Source: Chelonoidis abingdonii
Taxonomy: Eukaryota > Chordata > Testudines > Testudinidae
Assembly: GCF_003597395.2 (NCBI RefSeq)
Contig: NC_133770.1
Span: 34,289,486-34,353,485 of the forward strand
Length of the DNA stretch: 64,000 nt
Reading direction: 5' to 3'
Positions 33,344 through 45,517 of the stretch are shown here, piece after piece. Under the pieces are notes generated by a model. It was not told the origin of the DNA. It did not search any database and saw only the letters and a program-made list of their open reading frames with translations. The position numbers were made by a program, and so were the translations under genes. Positions within the stretch are counted from its first letter, which is position 1. Each line of letters starts with the position of its first letter.

Positions 33344-36300
33344 CTGCAAAAAGTTAAACAGAGATGCCAAGATTATTTCAGTCTCAGCTAAACAATTGTT
33401 TCAAATTTAACAATTCCTTAAACCACACAGTAACAGCTGCTGCTAATAATTTAACTTCACACTGGAGCGTATCTACAAATAGTATCTCTACAGATTGATC
33501 TGAACCATTTCTAAAACAAGTTAAGAGAATATATTTTTGTTACATGGGCAGTTGATCTAATGTGAAGGAGTACCACTGTATAATTGCCTCTTAGAAATGT
33601 TGAGAAGCAGGCAGGACAGGCGGAGATCTAGTGCTAATGCAGACATAAAAGCTGACTAGCTTTTAGAGATACATCTCTGCATCCCGCCACATGGTTCTTC
33701 TCTCCCTCTGGTATCTCTAATTACATTAACAAAATCAATAGCAGACATACAAGGTCTTGGCTGTCACAAGCCTATAGATCAGAGAAGACATTTAGTTGAA
33801 ACTGCTTTCTCTACCTGAGGTCTCACCCTTGGGAGGAGAGAGAACATCATGCAGTCCTCTATAATTGCACATATCTTCATGACAGCATTCCAATGTGGGC
33901 ATGGTGGTGCCAGAGTGGTTTTGTGCCCGTTTAGCTTGGCAGATGTCAGCTGTGTTTGCAATAGAGTCCAAGCAGCCATGAGTAAGTGGGGAATTCATGT
34001 TCAGAGGGTCAAGCAGTCTGGAGAAGCAGGTATTAAGCTCAGATTTGCACATATAGCCAGTTGCAACACAGTGTGCAGCATCACAGTAGCATCTAATTTC
34101 ACCTAAAAAAAAGGTATTTATTCCTAGTTAGTACAGAAACTCACTTGCTACCTCACAAATTAATAGTGGGCAATTACAAAATGAACAAACTCAATAGTAC
34201 AAAGTTCTGGTCACTAGATTGTAAATTACCCTGCAGAGCAGAGCTTGTCCGTTTTTAGTCTTTGAATAGTGCCTACCACCCTGGGGCCCTAATCCCAATG
34301 GGGGTCTTTGGGCACTGGCACAATACCAATATTTACTACTACTACAATATACTTGATTAAAGCAGGACTAACTGAAATGTCGCACTTCAAACTTCTCATT
34401 AAGACTAGGGTTTTGGGGGGTAGGAGGAGTCATACTGCTAGAGAAGACATACATAACCACATCTTACATACCAGCTAGGTATTTTTACTACTTCCTAAAA
34501 GTCAGTATTCTAATATGATCAAACCCATCCTTATTGCAGAGGCACAACCCCCACCCTCCCAAAAAGCTACAGTTTGAAACAGCATTGCTGCAGTGTTTTA
34601 GAATTTAAATCATTACTGTTGATGGTTGATCATTCTAAATGTTTTTTTATTTTGTCACATATTTAAATTTAATTGGAACAGCAGAACTGTTTGCTATCTC
34701 TCAGGGCTATGTCAAGGTTTAAGAGCTTTAGCTAACACCTTATAAAGTTATCAGCTAGAACCATTAGAATCTAGAAATTCCAAGTCAGGAAGTTTTACTA
34801 TGTGAAACTGGGCAGCTATTTGTGATCTCTTCGAAAAGGAACTTTGTCTATTAACAGCTTTTCATGCAACAGGGCTTTTTAAAGTCAGTTTTCTAAAACA
34901 GGAACTGTGCAGTTTACAATTGGTGGTTTGTTTGCCAAAGTCAATTTCTTTCAACCCAAATGGAAAATCATAAGAAGGGGTGCATTACTGCAAAGCTGAA
35001 ACCTCCTCCCCCATAACCCCTAGTTTTTGCAGGCAATCCAACATGTGGTCAAAAAAGGGGAAACGTTTAGACTGAAAATCTTCTACCAGTTGTAGAAAAA
35101 CAATCTCAGGAAACCTCAAAAATTTCTGAAGGGAAGCGATAAAAGTTCTTAATAAAACTTCATTTTGTGCTGTCCAAACCACCATTATGATTATACACAT
35201 CTTGAACAGTAGGGAAAGTGTATTCTTTCTAAGGCAAGTCATAACTCAAACCTATTTCAATATGCCATCAGTTGAGAGAATTAGAGGAAGGCAGATTCTG
35301 GAGCCATCGTTACAAATGGGGATTTACTTAGACTTTCAATTCAGTAGTTGGTGTACTTCCTACCACAGAGGCAGTAAGTGAGCTGAATTATCAGACTTCT
35401 TGCATTAGAAACATTTACCCTGAAAATAAACCTGTGCATAATTGCCTTTTAACTATCCCCTCTCCACTGCTTAAGCTTAAAAAAAAAAAATGACCAGGAA
35501 AGGACTCAAATTAACTTCCAGGCTTCAGCCCATCCAGGCTCAGCTCAGCTGGTAATGCTGCTGCAGAGGCTCTGGGCCCTGAAATCCCTGCTGCTCTTTA
35601 ATAACTCCGCTTAATAGAAGCCAAATGAGAGAGCATCTCTCCCCTCAGTCTGCATTAGCTCCCTTGAGCCTTTAGGCCAAGAAGCCCAACTTTCCTTGGT
35701 TTCATAAAAGTTACCCTTCCAATAAATTGGTGAACAGCTTCTCTCTGCTTTCTTATGTACAGCCATTAAGCTTGCTACTTTTTTCCCCTGCAAAAAGGGT
35801 CTACGACCACTACTATCCAGTTCAAGCAAGTTAATAAAAAGATACAAAATGAACCAAGTTGACTGTCTTTTCACTACTCTAAGCTCAGCATGGGGAGGAG
35901 AACGAAATAAGCATACTTCTATTTTAACTGTTTATATGACCGTGTTTAAAATTCTACATTTTACTGACCTAAGACAGTCTTATAAACAAAATCTGACAGG
36001 CTAGTCATCGGGTTATTACAACTCTATTTTAATTAAAGCCACATTTTTGGTAGAACAGAATAGACTTTATTACTGTATTAAAACTGTATTTCTGTCAATT
36101 CATAAAGTTTCTTCCTGTGCTATGCAAAAGGCCAGAAAGGGTATTTGGTATTTTGAAACTGAACAATGCCCTTCTGTTCCCTCCTCTTTCTTGTTACTGC
36201 ATATAGCTATTAAAGAAAAATGTCTGCTTTTAGTCAAGATGGCTACAGGAGAGACTGCAGGCTTCTCTTCAAGCTTTTGAAGTCAGCAGCAGCCAGAAGT

Positions 36301-37525
36301 CTATGATCCCCTAATTATATCATTATCAGGCACATAGTTTCAGTATCTGTGACTTCACATCACTCAGTCACTCCCTGTTCTGCCTGCCTTTGATGGGACC
36401 AGAAGGCTTCTCTCTGCATGCTGCAAGGGCTGTTATTTAGGGTTAATTACACCCTTACTTCCAAAATAAATCAATATGGTAGCACATCATCACTGTGCTA
36501 GCTTATCCTTTAACCTCCTCCGTGAATCTTGGCAATTATAGGGAGCCCAAAAGATGACCTTTCCCCCTTAAAAAGAGACCAACCAAGCAGTCACTGAACT
36601 GTATGGAGACAGTGTTAATTTACTCTAAAGTGTGTTTAAACTTCATACCTATTTACAGGAATGTACATTTGCAACAGGAAGTTAAACACACCTCTAATCC
36701 ACTACTAGTTTTAAAAGGATTAAAGAAGAGGGTGTGGGGTCGGAATTAGTTCCCTCTGATGTACTTTCCTTGGGGTTTTTTTGTATTATTATTATAAACA
36801 CTTGAGGGAGGCGAGGCTATCCGCCCTACAGTAAAACCACGCCAGGGCTCCAAAAGGGGCAGTGTGTCTCTAAGATGGCCCGACTCCACGGCTGGGAGCG
36901 TTCAGAAGTTCATTACAGGCAGACTAACAAAAACATTTTGACAACCGCTTGCCCTTAAGGTCTGACTTACATCAATGAACCGGGGCAAGGCTCTAGCAGC
37001 GAGGTGGGGGGAGACAGGGAGAGGGGAAGAAAAAAAAAACCCAAGCACTGCTACTTCCAAGAAGAGGAGCTTGTCCTAGCCTGCGAGACTCAGAAGCGAA
37101 GGAAAATTACACGCTAACAAAGGCTTGGCAATGGGCTTCAAAGCCAGCTCGGAGCCCTCTGCATGGAGCTCCCAGCGCAGCCTGGCAGAGGAAGCCTCCA
37201 AGGAGGCAGTGCGGGGGGAGGCTGCACCGCCTGGCACTGGGGGGGTTCAGAGCTACCCCCTAGCCCACGACACGCCCGTACTTCAGCCACGCCCAGCAGC
37301 CCCTTCTATTTTCACCCCTCCCTACACCCCAGGCTATTGCCGCCCCAACAGCCCCCTCGCACCCCAATGACGCCGCGCACGGCTCCAACCGCTCCCTGCA
37401 CCCCCTTGTCTTCCGCTCGCTAACCCCAGGGCAGCCCCCGGCCCCTCACCTCTGGTCAGCAGGATGGCCATGGCGCACAGCTCCAGTTGTAGCCAGATGA
37501 AGCTGTAGCTGGAATGACGATCCAT
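32925..37525 (-). CDS. BAMBI: BMP and activin membrane-bound inhibitor (BAMBI), three coding exons
   Basis: BAMBI is a transmembrane pseudoreceptor that resembles a type I TGF-beta receptor but has no kinase domain; it dampens BMP, activin and TGF-beta signalling at the cell surface and modulates Wnt signalling. The coding sequence is the join of 37525-37450, 34102-33815 and 33343-32925 on the minus strand: 76+288+419 = 783 bases, 260 residues plus stop, equal to the human length as I recall it. Residues 1-25 are the signal peptide, about 26-122 the ectodomain with ten Cys (30, 32, 37, 44, 51, 69, 80, 98, 99, 104) ending in the CCxxxxCN box, a sequon NHS at 87, a membrane helix at about 152-174, and a short cytoplasmic tail ending GKLEFV. 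An in-frame TAA lies directly before the ATG. All junctions are GT-AG. No defects are seen. Confidence 0.98.
33344..33814 (-). other. BAMBI: BAMBI intron 2
   Basis: A 471-base phase 1 intron, GT-AG. I recognise no repeat in it. Confidence 0.95.
33815..34102 (-). CDS. BAMBI: BAMBI coding exon 2 (ectodomain)
   Basis: This exon encodes residues 26 (split) to 122 (split), the cysteine-rich receptor-like ectodomain from GEIRCYCDAAHC to GETSG. The acceptor is a T-rich tract followed by AG (34104-34103); the donor is TCAG|GTAGAG (GT at 33814-33813). It includes the CCHEDMCN box shared with type I TGF-beta family receptors and one N-glycosylation sequon (N87). Both flanking introns are phase 1. Confidence 0.97.
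34103..37449 (-). other. BAMBI: BAMBI intron 1
   Basis: A 3,347-base phase 1 intron, GT-AG. It holds one old LINE tail (34229-34345); the rest is nearly repeat-free, in contrast with the flanking intergenic DNA, which suggests retained regulatory sequence, though no element can be shown. Confidence 0.93.
34229..34345 (+). mobile_element. CR1/L2-clade LINE tail in BAMBI intron 1
   Basis: CTGCAGAGCAGAGCTTGTCC...AGTGCCTACCACCCTGGGGCCC...TTGGGCACTGGCACAATAC follows the recurrent tail also seen at 22500 and 28822. Confidence 0.6.
37450..37525 (-). CDS. BAMBI: BAMBI coding exon 1
   Basis: This exon encodes residues 1-25 and the first base of codon 26: the start and the hydrophobic signal sequence (FIWLQLELCAMAILL). 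The ATG at 37525-37523 is preceded directly by an in-frame TAA, and the following base is G, so no upstream start is possible in this frame. The donor is AGAG|GTGAGG (GT at 37449-37448). It sits within the CpG island. Confidence 0.97.
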
Positions 37526-37894
37526 TTAACCGCCCCGCCTGGACCCGCCCCGGCCGGCCGCTCGAGCGTCCCTCCAGGGCTCGCGGCGCCGCACTCGAGT
37601 GCCCGGAGCGGGCAGCGCACAGACTCCAGCGCCGCGGCTGCCCGCGCCCCGCTCCCGCCAGCCTCGGGAGGCGCGCGCCGCATCAGCTCCCCCGCGGAGC
37701 GCCCAGCTGAATCACACGCTGACCGGGGCCGCTCTCCAGCCACAGGCTACCGCCATGAAAGTGGGGAAGCGCCGCACTCTTCCCGGCCAGGACGTCCCGC
37801 CCCTGCGAGCCAGACAACCACCGGGCCGAGCTCGCCGCTCCGGCAGCCACCAGCTCCGGCTCTGACAGGCAAGCACGAAGCGAGCCCAACGCTG

Positions 37895-37902
37895 CTAAAT
37901 AG
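37895..37902 (-). promoter_or_regulatory. BAMBI: Possible TATA-like box of BAMBI
   Basis: CTATTTAG on the minus strand, the only AT-rich octamer in the core of the island. Initiation about 30 bases downstream (near 37865) would give a 5' untranslated region of about 340 bases. Position is plausible but unproven. Confidence 0.3.
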
Positions 37903-38400
37903 CGCGGCGCCGAGCTAGCCTGCCCCGACGCCCGCCCCTCGCTCCTCCACGTGCCCCAGCGCCGCTCTCATAGTTCCGCTCCTCTGCCACCACAGAGCCG
38001 GGCCGGGCTGCGCCGGGACTGGCTGGGAGCTGGGAACTTGCGGCCGCCCCTGCCCGCCCCGCCCCCTCCCCCTCCCCCTCCCGCTAGCAAATGGGCCCGG
38101 GGGGAGCCGCAATTCATGCCCAGGGCAGCGAGGGGCGGAGCGGAGCGTCCGGGTGTCCCGGCAGGACAGACCCGTCTCCGCGGAGCACGGAGCTCCCCCC
38201 CTCCCCGCATTCACACCAGCCCCGCGGCGAGGCTTGGGGCGCCCCGCGAAGTGTTTCCCATCCGACACGTTAAAGTCACGCCCGCCCCGCCTAGGTGCTC
38301 GGGGCCCCGATCAGCCAGCTCGTAAGAACCAAACGGCCTGCGGACACTTGCCCAAACCAAGCCCTGCCTCGCCCGAGGAGGACTGTGCCCTGAGGACAGA

Positions 38401-39548
38401 GCCGTTCACGGGGGAAAGATCATTACTGGAAACGCCAATACGGGACGGCTGCGGAGAGCCAGAAGCGATCGGCAGAGCCAGGGCTGAGCGTAACAGATGC
38501 AGCAAAGCAGCCCTCCGGGGTTGGACAGGAGCGTATCGTTTTCATCTGTTATGTATTTATTTTTTCTTGATCAATACAGCCCCGGCAGACAGACGGTTGG
38601 CTACAAGGAGCCGGGCTGGTTGTTGGGCTAGATGTAGTGGGAGTAGTCGGCAAAAGACACTTAGCGAAAATTAGCAAATCCAAAAGCACCAGGCGCCAGT
38701 GAGACAACACAGACAGAGACTGACGCTCAATTATCCTCCAAACAATCCCAGGCAAACACACAGGCTCGGCCTGATCAATATCAGCCCCGAAGTGATCTCC
38801 TTAGTGAGCTGCTAATTCATTTATTAGTACATTGGTGGGTGCGGCTTTGCTGAGTTCAGACAAAGCAGCTTTGCTATTCGGGATTCCCACGCACCCCTGG
38901 AAAAGTTTGAAATGTTATAGAATCAAAAAATTCTATACAGTAGATACATCTGGGAGACTAACTGTATATATTGATTTACACATTTAATACTGTAAATATT
39001 TTATGCACTTATAATACTTCCGTCACAGTGATACAAGCGCCACATTTAATGTTTAGGTGCCATATGCCAACGTGGTACTATGGATCTTTTGAACAGAACA
39101 CCGTAAACTCGGGAGAAATCACTCAGCTTATCTGCATGCGTGATTAAGGGGTGTGCAGGAGCTAAGACAGAGGGGGATTGATTATGCAGGAGCACAGAAA
39201 AGAGAACCTTGGTAAGAAAAATTGTGAAAATTGAAAAAGTGAATTAATACACATTGCCTTACATTTCATTCCACTAGTTCCAAAAAGAGGGACCTCGCAG
39301 AACTGTACCATAGGTAATTCAGATGATTGCAAGTATTACAGTATATTTGTGATCCACTAGCATTAGTTGCATCTCTCTAGGATGTTCGTTCTAGAACTCA
39401 AACATTTGTTCCTTTTAAATTCCAGTGTTTCCAACAAGATGGTCTAAAGATGAAGGGAGGGGAGTTTTCAGGCAAACTCAAGGACAGATAAGGAGAGGGC
39501 TGCATAGCATGTTTAATGTAAAGAGGATAAGGGTAGTGAGGGCTGGCA
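38401..39548. other. Upstream flank of BAMBI, nothing recognised
   Basis: No repeat or exon recognised; AT-rich beyond about 38800. Confidence 0.4.
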
Positions 39549-39680
39549 GGGTGGTACAGTGGAGCGGGTACAGAGCTGGGACTCAAGAAACCTTTCCATA
39601 GCTGGCTTTGCCACTGACCTGCTGCTTTAGATGGGCAGGTCACTTCACTTCCCTATGCTTCTGAAGGCAGGTGGAGCTCC
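39549..39680 (+). mobile_element. MIR-type SINE
   Basis: GTGGTACAGTGGAGCGGGTACAGAGCTGGGACTCAAG, GCTTTGCCACTGACCTGCTG and GGGCAGGTCACTTCACTTCCCTATGC follow the MIR order from its box-B-like part into the core. Confidence 0.7.
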
Positions 39681-40164
39681 TCTACAGTGGCAGAAGGAGA
39701 AGGAAAACTCCAGTTTCAAACCAAAACTGCCAGGTCTGGCCAGCAGTGTTTGTAAAAGGTTGTGCCAGTCACACTTGCTATTCAGACACTATCATGGACT
39801 ACCTTCTTTGCTTTATAAACAGAAAGCCATATTCAATGAATAATTAACAAATCTGTTTGCTTAATGGCAAAATACAAAATTAAAACCAAATGGTTTAAAC
39901 TCCAGTTTCTGTGTTGAGTGCCCATGCTAACCAGGCTTCAGAGGAGAATTCAGCACTGAAACAATTTTAACTCGCCTTTTAACAAATTCCTTTCCTCCTC
40001 TGGCACTTCCTCCAGAATGCATAAATTCTATGACAATGTGGATACCAGAAATGTCATTGCATCAAGTTTTTTAAAAGGCTAGTGAGAAACCTATGTTTGT
40101 GCTTCATGTCCTTCACAGCTAAGAAACAAATCTTATTTCCATTTAAGTCAGAATTTTGCTACTG

Positions 40165-40311
40165 ACAGGTATTAGGAAGAAACTTTCCCCAGAGACTGGT
40201 TATTTCATAACTGTCCACTGAGATTTCTTGCACTTTTCTCTGAAGTGTCTAGTGCTGGCCACTGTCCAATAGGATGCTGGTCTAGGTGGACTACTATTCT
40301 GATCTGATATG
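40165..40311 (+). mobile_element. CR1-type LINE tail, interrupted
   Basis: GAAACTTTCCCCAGAGACTGG...TCTTGCACTTTTCTCTGAAG...GGATGCTGGTCTAGGTGGAC...CTGATCTGATATG is a CR1-family tail. It resumes at 40641 (CTGATCTGGTATGACAG), so the intervening repeat is inserted in it. Confidence 0.7.
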
Positions 40312-40640
40312 CAGTGTTGCTGTAGCCATGTTGGTCCCAGGATAGTAGAAAGACAAGGAGGTGAAGTAGGGTGACCAGACAGGATGGGAGTTGGGGGTAA
40401 TAGGAGCCTATATAAGAAAAGGACCCAAAATCAGGCTTGTCCCTATAAAATCGGGAGATCTGGTCACGCTAAGGTGAATTAACACCTTTTTTGGACCAGC
40501 TTCTGTTGGTGAGAGAGACAAGCTTCTGAGCTTACAGAGAGCTCAGGTCCTGAAGAAGAGTTCTTTGAAAGCTCAAAAGCTTGTCTCTCTCACCAACAAA
40601 AGTTGGCCCAATAAAATATTACCTCATCCACCTTGTCTCC
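40312..40640. mobile_element. Penelope-like inverted insertion with 13 bp target duplication, carrying a nested MITE
   Basis: The left arm (TTGCTGTAGCCATGTTGGTCCCAGG..., GGACCAGCTTCTGTTGGTGAGAGAGACAAGC) and the right arm (AAAAGCTTGTCTCTCTCACCAAC...TTACCTCATCCACCTTGTCTCCCTG) are inverse copies of one repeat meeting near 40547-40551. CTGATCTGATATG (40299-40311) and CTGATCTGGTATG (40641-40653) flank it, 12 of 13 equal. A hAT MITE (40367-40471) sits in the left arm. The Penelope assignment is a tentative recall; the structure is direct. Confidence 0.7.
40367..40471. mobile_element. 105 bp hAT MITE nested in the left arm
   Basis: Ends TAGGGTGACCAGAC and ATCTGGTCACGCTA are inverted repeats; flanks AGGTGAAG (40359-40366) and AGGTGAAT (40472-40479) are an 8 bp duplication with one change. 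Removing it restores the host repeat. Confidence 0.8.
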
Positions 40641-40653
40641 CTGATCTGGTATG

Positions 40654-43600
40654 ACAGTTGCCATGTTTCATGTGATTTCAATAAGAGCAGCAGCAGGCCC
40701 TGGCTAGTGCAGTCAGCAAATATAGCTGCAAGTAACTCAGTTTTCCTTTTAATTTTTCCAGCTAAATTTTTACACAGGTGCTAGAAAAGGAAGTTAAAAT
40801 AAGAAGTTACCTTCAACCATGAGGTCACAGCTTTTCTGTAAAGAAATACTATAGCATACATTGAGTTGGATAGTTTTCCTTCACACATTGTTCTGAAGGC
40901 TGCCTCACTGTTGAAATATCTTTACTAACTTTATTTTCTATTGTCCTTACATTGTATAACCCTTGATTTCTACAGTATTTGCACACTGACTGTTTTGTTC
41001 CCCATTTATTGGCAAACTGCTCTAAATATTTGGTTTTACAGCTCATACAAATATACTGGATGATACGTGAATAATAAGCTAATGGCAAAAATTACTTCTG
41101 ACCTCTAAATTTGAAATGATCTGTAAGTCCTTAAATATGTTTTAAATTCAGGATATAATACCATGTGCCACAGAGTCAGTCCTCCCCTGAAAGAGAGAGG
41201 AGGAAATATGAAATAGATTGAGCTCACTCAAATTTACTTTAGCAGGAGGGGACAAACTGAACCTAGAACTAATTAGTGTTGATGCTATCAAGTATTATAA
41301 TGGTTTTATTGAAACTCTCTTATGATTTACATATGTGTAATGAGTTGTACCACAACCTTTAGTTTGCAGCACATATTTAAGATGTACAACAAAGTAATTT
41401 TCTAATGTTTGTTTCTGTTTAGAAATTACAACACACCAAGGTTCATGATGCCACATCATCCACTAATGGAATTACAACTGAAGCAATGTGCTACTGGTGC
41501 CTTTTATTTGCACACATAGGAAAATCTCAATTTGCCAAAGCAATTTATAATCTTCTAGCTCAGCATTTCCTCTATGTTCTCAGAGCTGATGACAAGTGTA
41601 TTTAGCAGGCTTCGCTGTCGTGTGTGGCACGTACGCTCTGGAGTTGGTTTGTGTTCATTAAGTTGCATTGTTGTGTTAAAGTAATAAGAGAGACTATTTC
41701 TGAATATTACAAATGTTCTGTCAAACTGAACATGCATAGACTCTAATATCTTGTCTAGAGGGCAATGTGTTTGAAATCAATTTTAAGAGGCAAAATTTCC
41801 TCAACAGCTGTCATGTTTGAGTTGTGATCTAACATTTACTATAAAATATGTCAACCTCTGTTTTCAAGCCATACAGATGTTTGAAGTGCCACAGCTGGGA
41901 GGGACTTGCAGGGTGCAAGTATTACTCACCAATCTTGGCTCCCTTGAAACCTGTGGAGTTCATTCTCCAGGGGGATCCACTCTGGTTTGAGCCATGGAGG
42001 GATGTGTCAGGAGGCACGGCGTTTGATTTACTCATGACTACCACGTTTCCTCCTCCACTGTGATTACAAGCACAAGCATTCTGCATAGGAAACTGAGCAG
42101 GGTTTGTGTGGGGTCCCATGACAGACCATACACAAACAAAATAATTCCACTTTTGCAACACTAGTTTGCTTCTGGTTTAGAGGCAAAAGCAAACCGGGAC
42201 AGACTTGGCCCATAAAAGGGACAGGAGACAGGCCCAGTGCAAAGCAACAATAATTATATGTTCTGCAACAAGAAGGAATGTGGGATAATAACTACAAGGA
42301 ACCAGCAAGCAAAGCACCCGAGGCCTGAGGCAGCATGAGGAGGTGTCTGTAACAATCATGAGAGAGCAGCCCGGAGCCTTAACTTGTAATGACTATGTAG
42401 CCCACATATCAAAAGGCTCTCCCACCAACACACACAACTACAAATACAATGAAGCCCTTTGAAATGAATACTGAATAAAGGAATAACATGGTTTCAAAAT
42501 AAACCTCCAGTGCACCTCAAGGTAAAATATAATAGAAATCTGACCTGATAAGCGTCTCTGCCTGTCAAAGGAATACATTCCATCTGGACCAACTCAAGAC
42601 GATATGCAGAGACATTCACACAGCAATTGTAAATACAGGGATACCAATCAAAGGAACAGGCCTGTTTAGAAAAGTGTCACAAATCTTATGAACTGCTTTT
42701 GGGTTTTTTATACTGTTTTGTAGGCTGTTAGCTTCAGCTCCAAGTTTCAGTCGGGGGTGTTTAAAAACAGCCATCATATAAAGCAATGATCAGTTCAAAA
42801 TAAGCCCCTAGAACTTTTGAATATCTTAAAATTTTGAAGCACCTTGACAAACCCAAAGATCCTCCTCGTACACATGGTAGCCCAGCTCAGGCCCTGCTGT
42901 CCCTTACCTTTGTCCTCAGATTCAGAAGAAGGCCCAGTGTCTTCCATCAGGAGCATCTGGACAACTCAGTCTAAGATGGGATCTCAATTTCATCGTGGCG
43001 GGGGGGCACTCCCAAGTGACCATATCCCAAACTCTTGTGTTGTGCAAACAGCCTGCCATTGGCCTTTTAATTTTAACAATCTCATTGCTTTTAAATCTAG
43101 TGCCATCTGGCGTTTACATCCCAGAGAGCGCTGCCCTCTTATGAAATTCCATCCCACAATTTGTACTTGTATTATTCCAATCCTTTTTGGTAGCCCTGCT
43201 TCCTGTGAGACCTGATGGGCATTGAAAAGTGATGGAGGTGCTAAGGAAAGCTGGAACCACCTGACCAAAGAGAAAAATAAAGCAAATGAATAAAGACAAA
43301 GGACAGGCATTGTATTTTCTTTTTTTACTTGACAGTGTTTCCAGATTACATCCCTTATTCCAGGAGAAACTGCCCTTCCTTCCTTTTCTACATTTGGAAT
43401 GGAAAGACCTCAAGAAAGTTCAGGTTCTTCAATATCCTCCCTTCTGCCTTTCATTATAAAATAGCAGCAGTGCTACTACCTATCTCTGCTGCTCCCTAGC
43501 AAGTATTTGCCACCAGAACCTATACGCAGCCTTGAAACCTGACTAAATAAAGCTACAATGACATTTCAGTCTGCATGTGCCCTTTGTATGTTTTGGGTTT

Positions 43601-44379
43601 AAACTAGCATCTCCTGAAAAGTGCTTCCCAGCTGGAAATTACTCCCTCATCCAGCAGCTTTTGACATTACAATACCCTTCTGGTCATTTTTTAAACTCGA
43701 TATTGGCAATTTTCCACTGTTAGCCCAAATAATTGGACTTAACCTTTCAGTGTAACTTTATAAAATAGCGATTGTGTCTACACAGTATTGTGTATTTGTT
43801 TGAATATGCTTTATTTTTCATCTCAAAGTAACAAAATAAATTGATAGTTGCCGTTTACTATAAACCTGCTAACATTCATCATCTGTCTTTTCATTATTAT
43901 TGCAGCACTGCCTCAGAGTAAGTTGCATTCCTACTTATGGAAACACACTATTTCCTTATTTGTCTGCCTGTACCACAGCTGTATTTGCCTGTATTGCAAC
44001 ATAAGGCATTCATTTCATCAACAGAGAATGATTACTATTTTATTTGGCTGATTAAAATTAGCATAAGAAAGCAAACAGTAAACAAACAGTACCCTTTCCT
44101 TTCTCTGTCCTGAAATGATTTCTTGTGCTGGAAGTCTCATCTGTGCTGAATGCTGAAAGTAAAGAAAAACACTTGAGAAAGGCTTAAAGAATCACCGGTG
44201 CAGCATTTATTGGCTTACTACCTCTGATAACTGCTTTGGGCAATTTTTCACTCTTGTAACATATTACACAGACCCAGGAGGCCACTACCTGCAACTTCTG
44301 TCATAACAGGAAAAGACAGCCTGGCCCACCTGCCAAAGCAGAGATAATCACATCACTTATTCTCCAAAGTCCTCCCTTT
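40654..44379. other. Intergenic, nothing recognised
   Basis: No exon, RNA gene or repeat family that I can support. Overlapping open frames near 42844-43413 on both strands show no domain. Confidence 0.4.
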
Positions 44380-44800
44380 TCCAGTCCATGCCCTTATCAT
44401 GTCTCACCTTAACTATTGCAACTTTCTACTTTCTGCCACCTCCAGTCAGTCCATACAACACTGCAACTAAAGTCACTTCCCTTGTTTGCTGTTCTGATCC
44501 TGCTACCACCACCCTTTCCATCCCTGCTAACTCCTTTCAGTCAAGGCTCTGCGCAAAGTTGCCCATTCCTATATCTCAGCCCTTATTTCCTAGCACACCT
44601 TCCTCCCCAAAATGCCATCTGCTCTTAACTTCTCCCACCTCACCAAATCCTTTGTCTCCCCCTAATGGTAATTCTATGCCATCACAATGCTTGGAACGTG
44701 CACAAAACTATATCACTCTACTTCAGGCCTAGGCTAAAAATCTCACTTCGTCCACTTATAAATAAAATAACCATAACTGATTATAACAATACACTAAAAT
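44380..44800 (+). mobile_element. L2-type LINE, ORF2 C-terminal relic
   Basis: Read in plus frame, 44384 onward gives HALIMSHLNYCNFLLSATS, the conserved SxLDYCNxLL block following the reverse transcriptase of L2-clade LINEs. The C-rich 'ccatccctgctaactcctttcagtcaaggctctgc' continuation is also typical. The frame breaks repeatedly. Confidence 0.6.
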
Positions 44801-45247
44801 TATAGTTAATTAAAGAATCAAAACACCTTCAAACCATGGAACCAACGAGAAGGCTGCACAAAATAAACAATCCAAATTACACGACTTGATGTCATGTCTT
44901 CCTTTTATTTTCCCCTGCATATGGTCTAAGGCCTGACCCTGCAAAACCCTATTCATATGGTGTCAGTGAGGCTAATCACATGAGCAAAGATATTGTCCTT
45001 ACATTGTAAGCTTTTCAGATCAGTGTCTGTCAATCCTTATGAGTTACCCTCATCAGAGACACATTGCTGTTATAGGCAGAATAGTCAGGGCCTCCGTTCT
45101 CAATACAGCCTACCAATGCGCAGGAGCTGGCAATAGGTGACTCTCTGCCACCTTTGTGGTTTCACACTTCTGGGTCTCACCAAGGGTTAGTTAAGCCAAG
45201 TAGCCATTCCAGCCACATTTCCTTTCTTCCAGCCTCATCTCTTATGC

Positions 45248-45517
45248 CAGGGGTCGGCAACCTGTGGCAGGTTTGGCCGATCGCGGCTCCCACTGCCCGC
45301 GGTTCACCACGCCATGCCAATGGGGGCTTCAGGAAGGGCGGCAAGCACATCCCTCGGCCCACTCTGCTTCCCGCAGCCCCCATTGGCCTGGAGAAGTGAA
45401 CAGCAGCCAGTGGGAGCCGCGATCAGCCGAACCTGCAGACACGGCAGGTAAACAAACTGACCCGGCCCACCAGGGGCTTTCCCTGGCAAGCCACATACTA
45501 GAGGTTGCCGACCCCTG
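45248..45517. mobile_element. Non-autonomous hAT MITE, complete, perfect 8 bp target duplication
   Basis: CAGGGGTCGGCAACCT and AGGTTGCCGACCCCTG are perfect 16 bp inverted ends. TCTTATGC flanks both sides (45240-45247, 45518-45525). Inside, GATCGCGGCTCCCACTG and CAGTGGGAGCCGCGATC form a further perfect inverted pair, as do the CCAATGGGGGC/GCCCCCATTGG blocks. The 270 bp element is CpG-rich, so probably young. Confidence 0.95.

Larger units (their letters stand above)
37130..38400 (-). promoter_or_regulatory. BAMBI: CpG island and promoter region of BAMBI
   Basis: GC content and CpG frequency rise sharply over about 1.2 kb, covering exon 1 and its upstream side (densest at 37440-38320). It contains GC-box runs such as CCCGCCCCGCCCCCTCC (about 38055-38080). 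Several long open frames on both strands here come from the lack of stops in GC-rich DNA. Transcription should begin within the island upstream of 37525. Confidence 0.8.

Noticed and set aside
37514..38674. Several long open frames on both strands upstream of BAMBI
   Set aside because: They lie in the CpG island, are Pro/Ala/Arg-rich in every frame and reflect lack of stops in GC-rich DNA.
40551..40590. Second hammerhead candidate (CTGAAGA ... AAAAGC)
   Set aside because: GAAA is changed to AAAA and no good stem III with a U-H cut site forms; kept only as a relative of the motif at 47651.
42844..43413. Possible host exon (open frames on both strands)
   Set aside because: No recognised family and no convincing splice sites with a coding partner.
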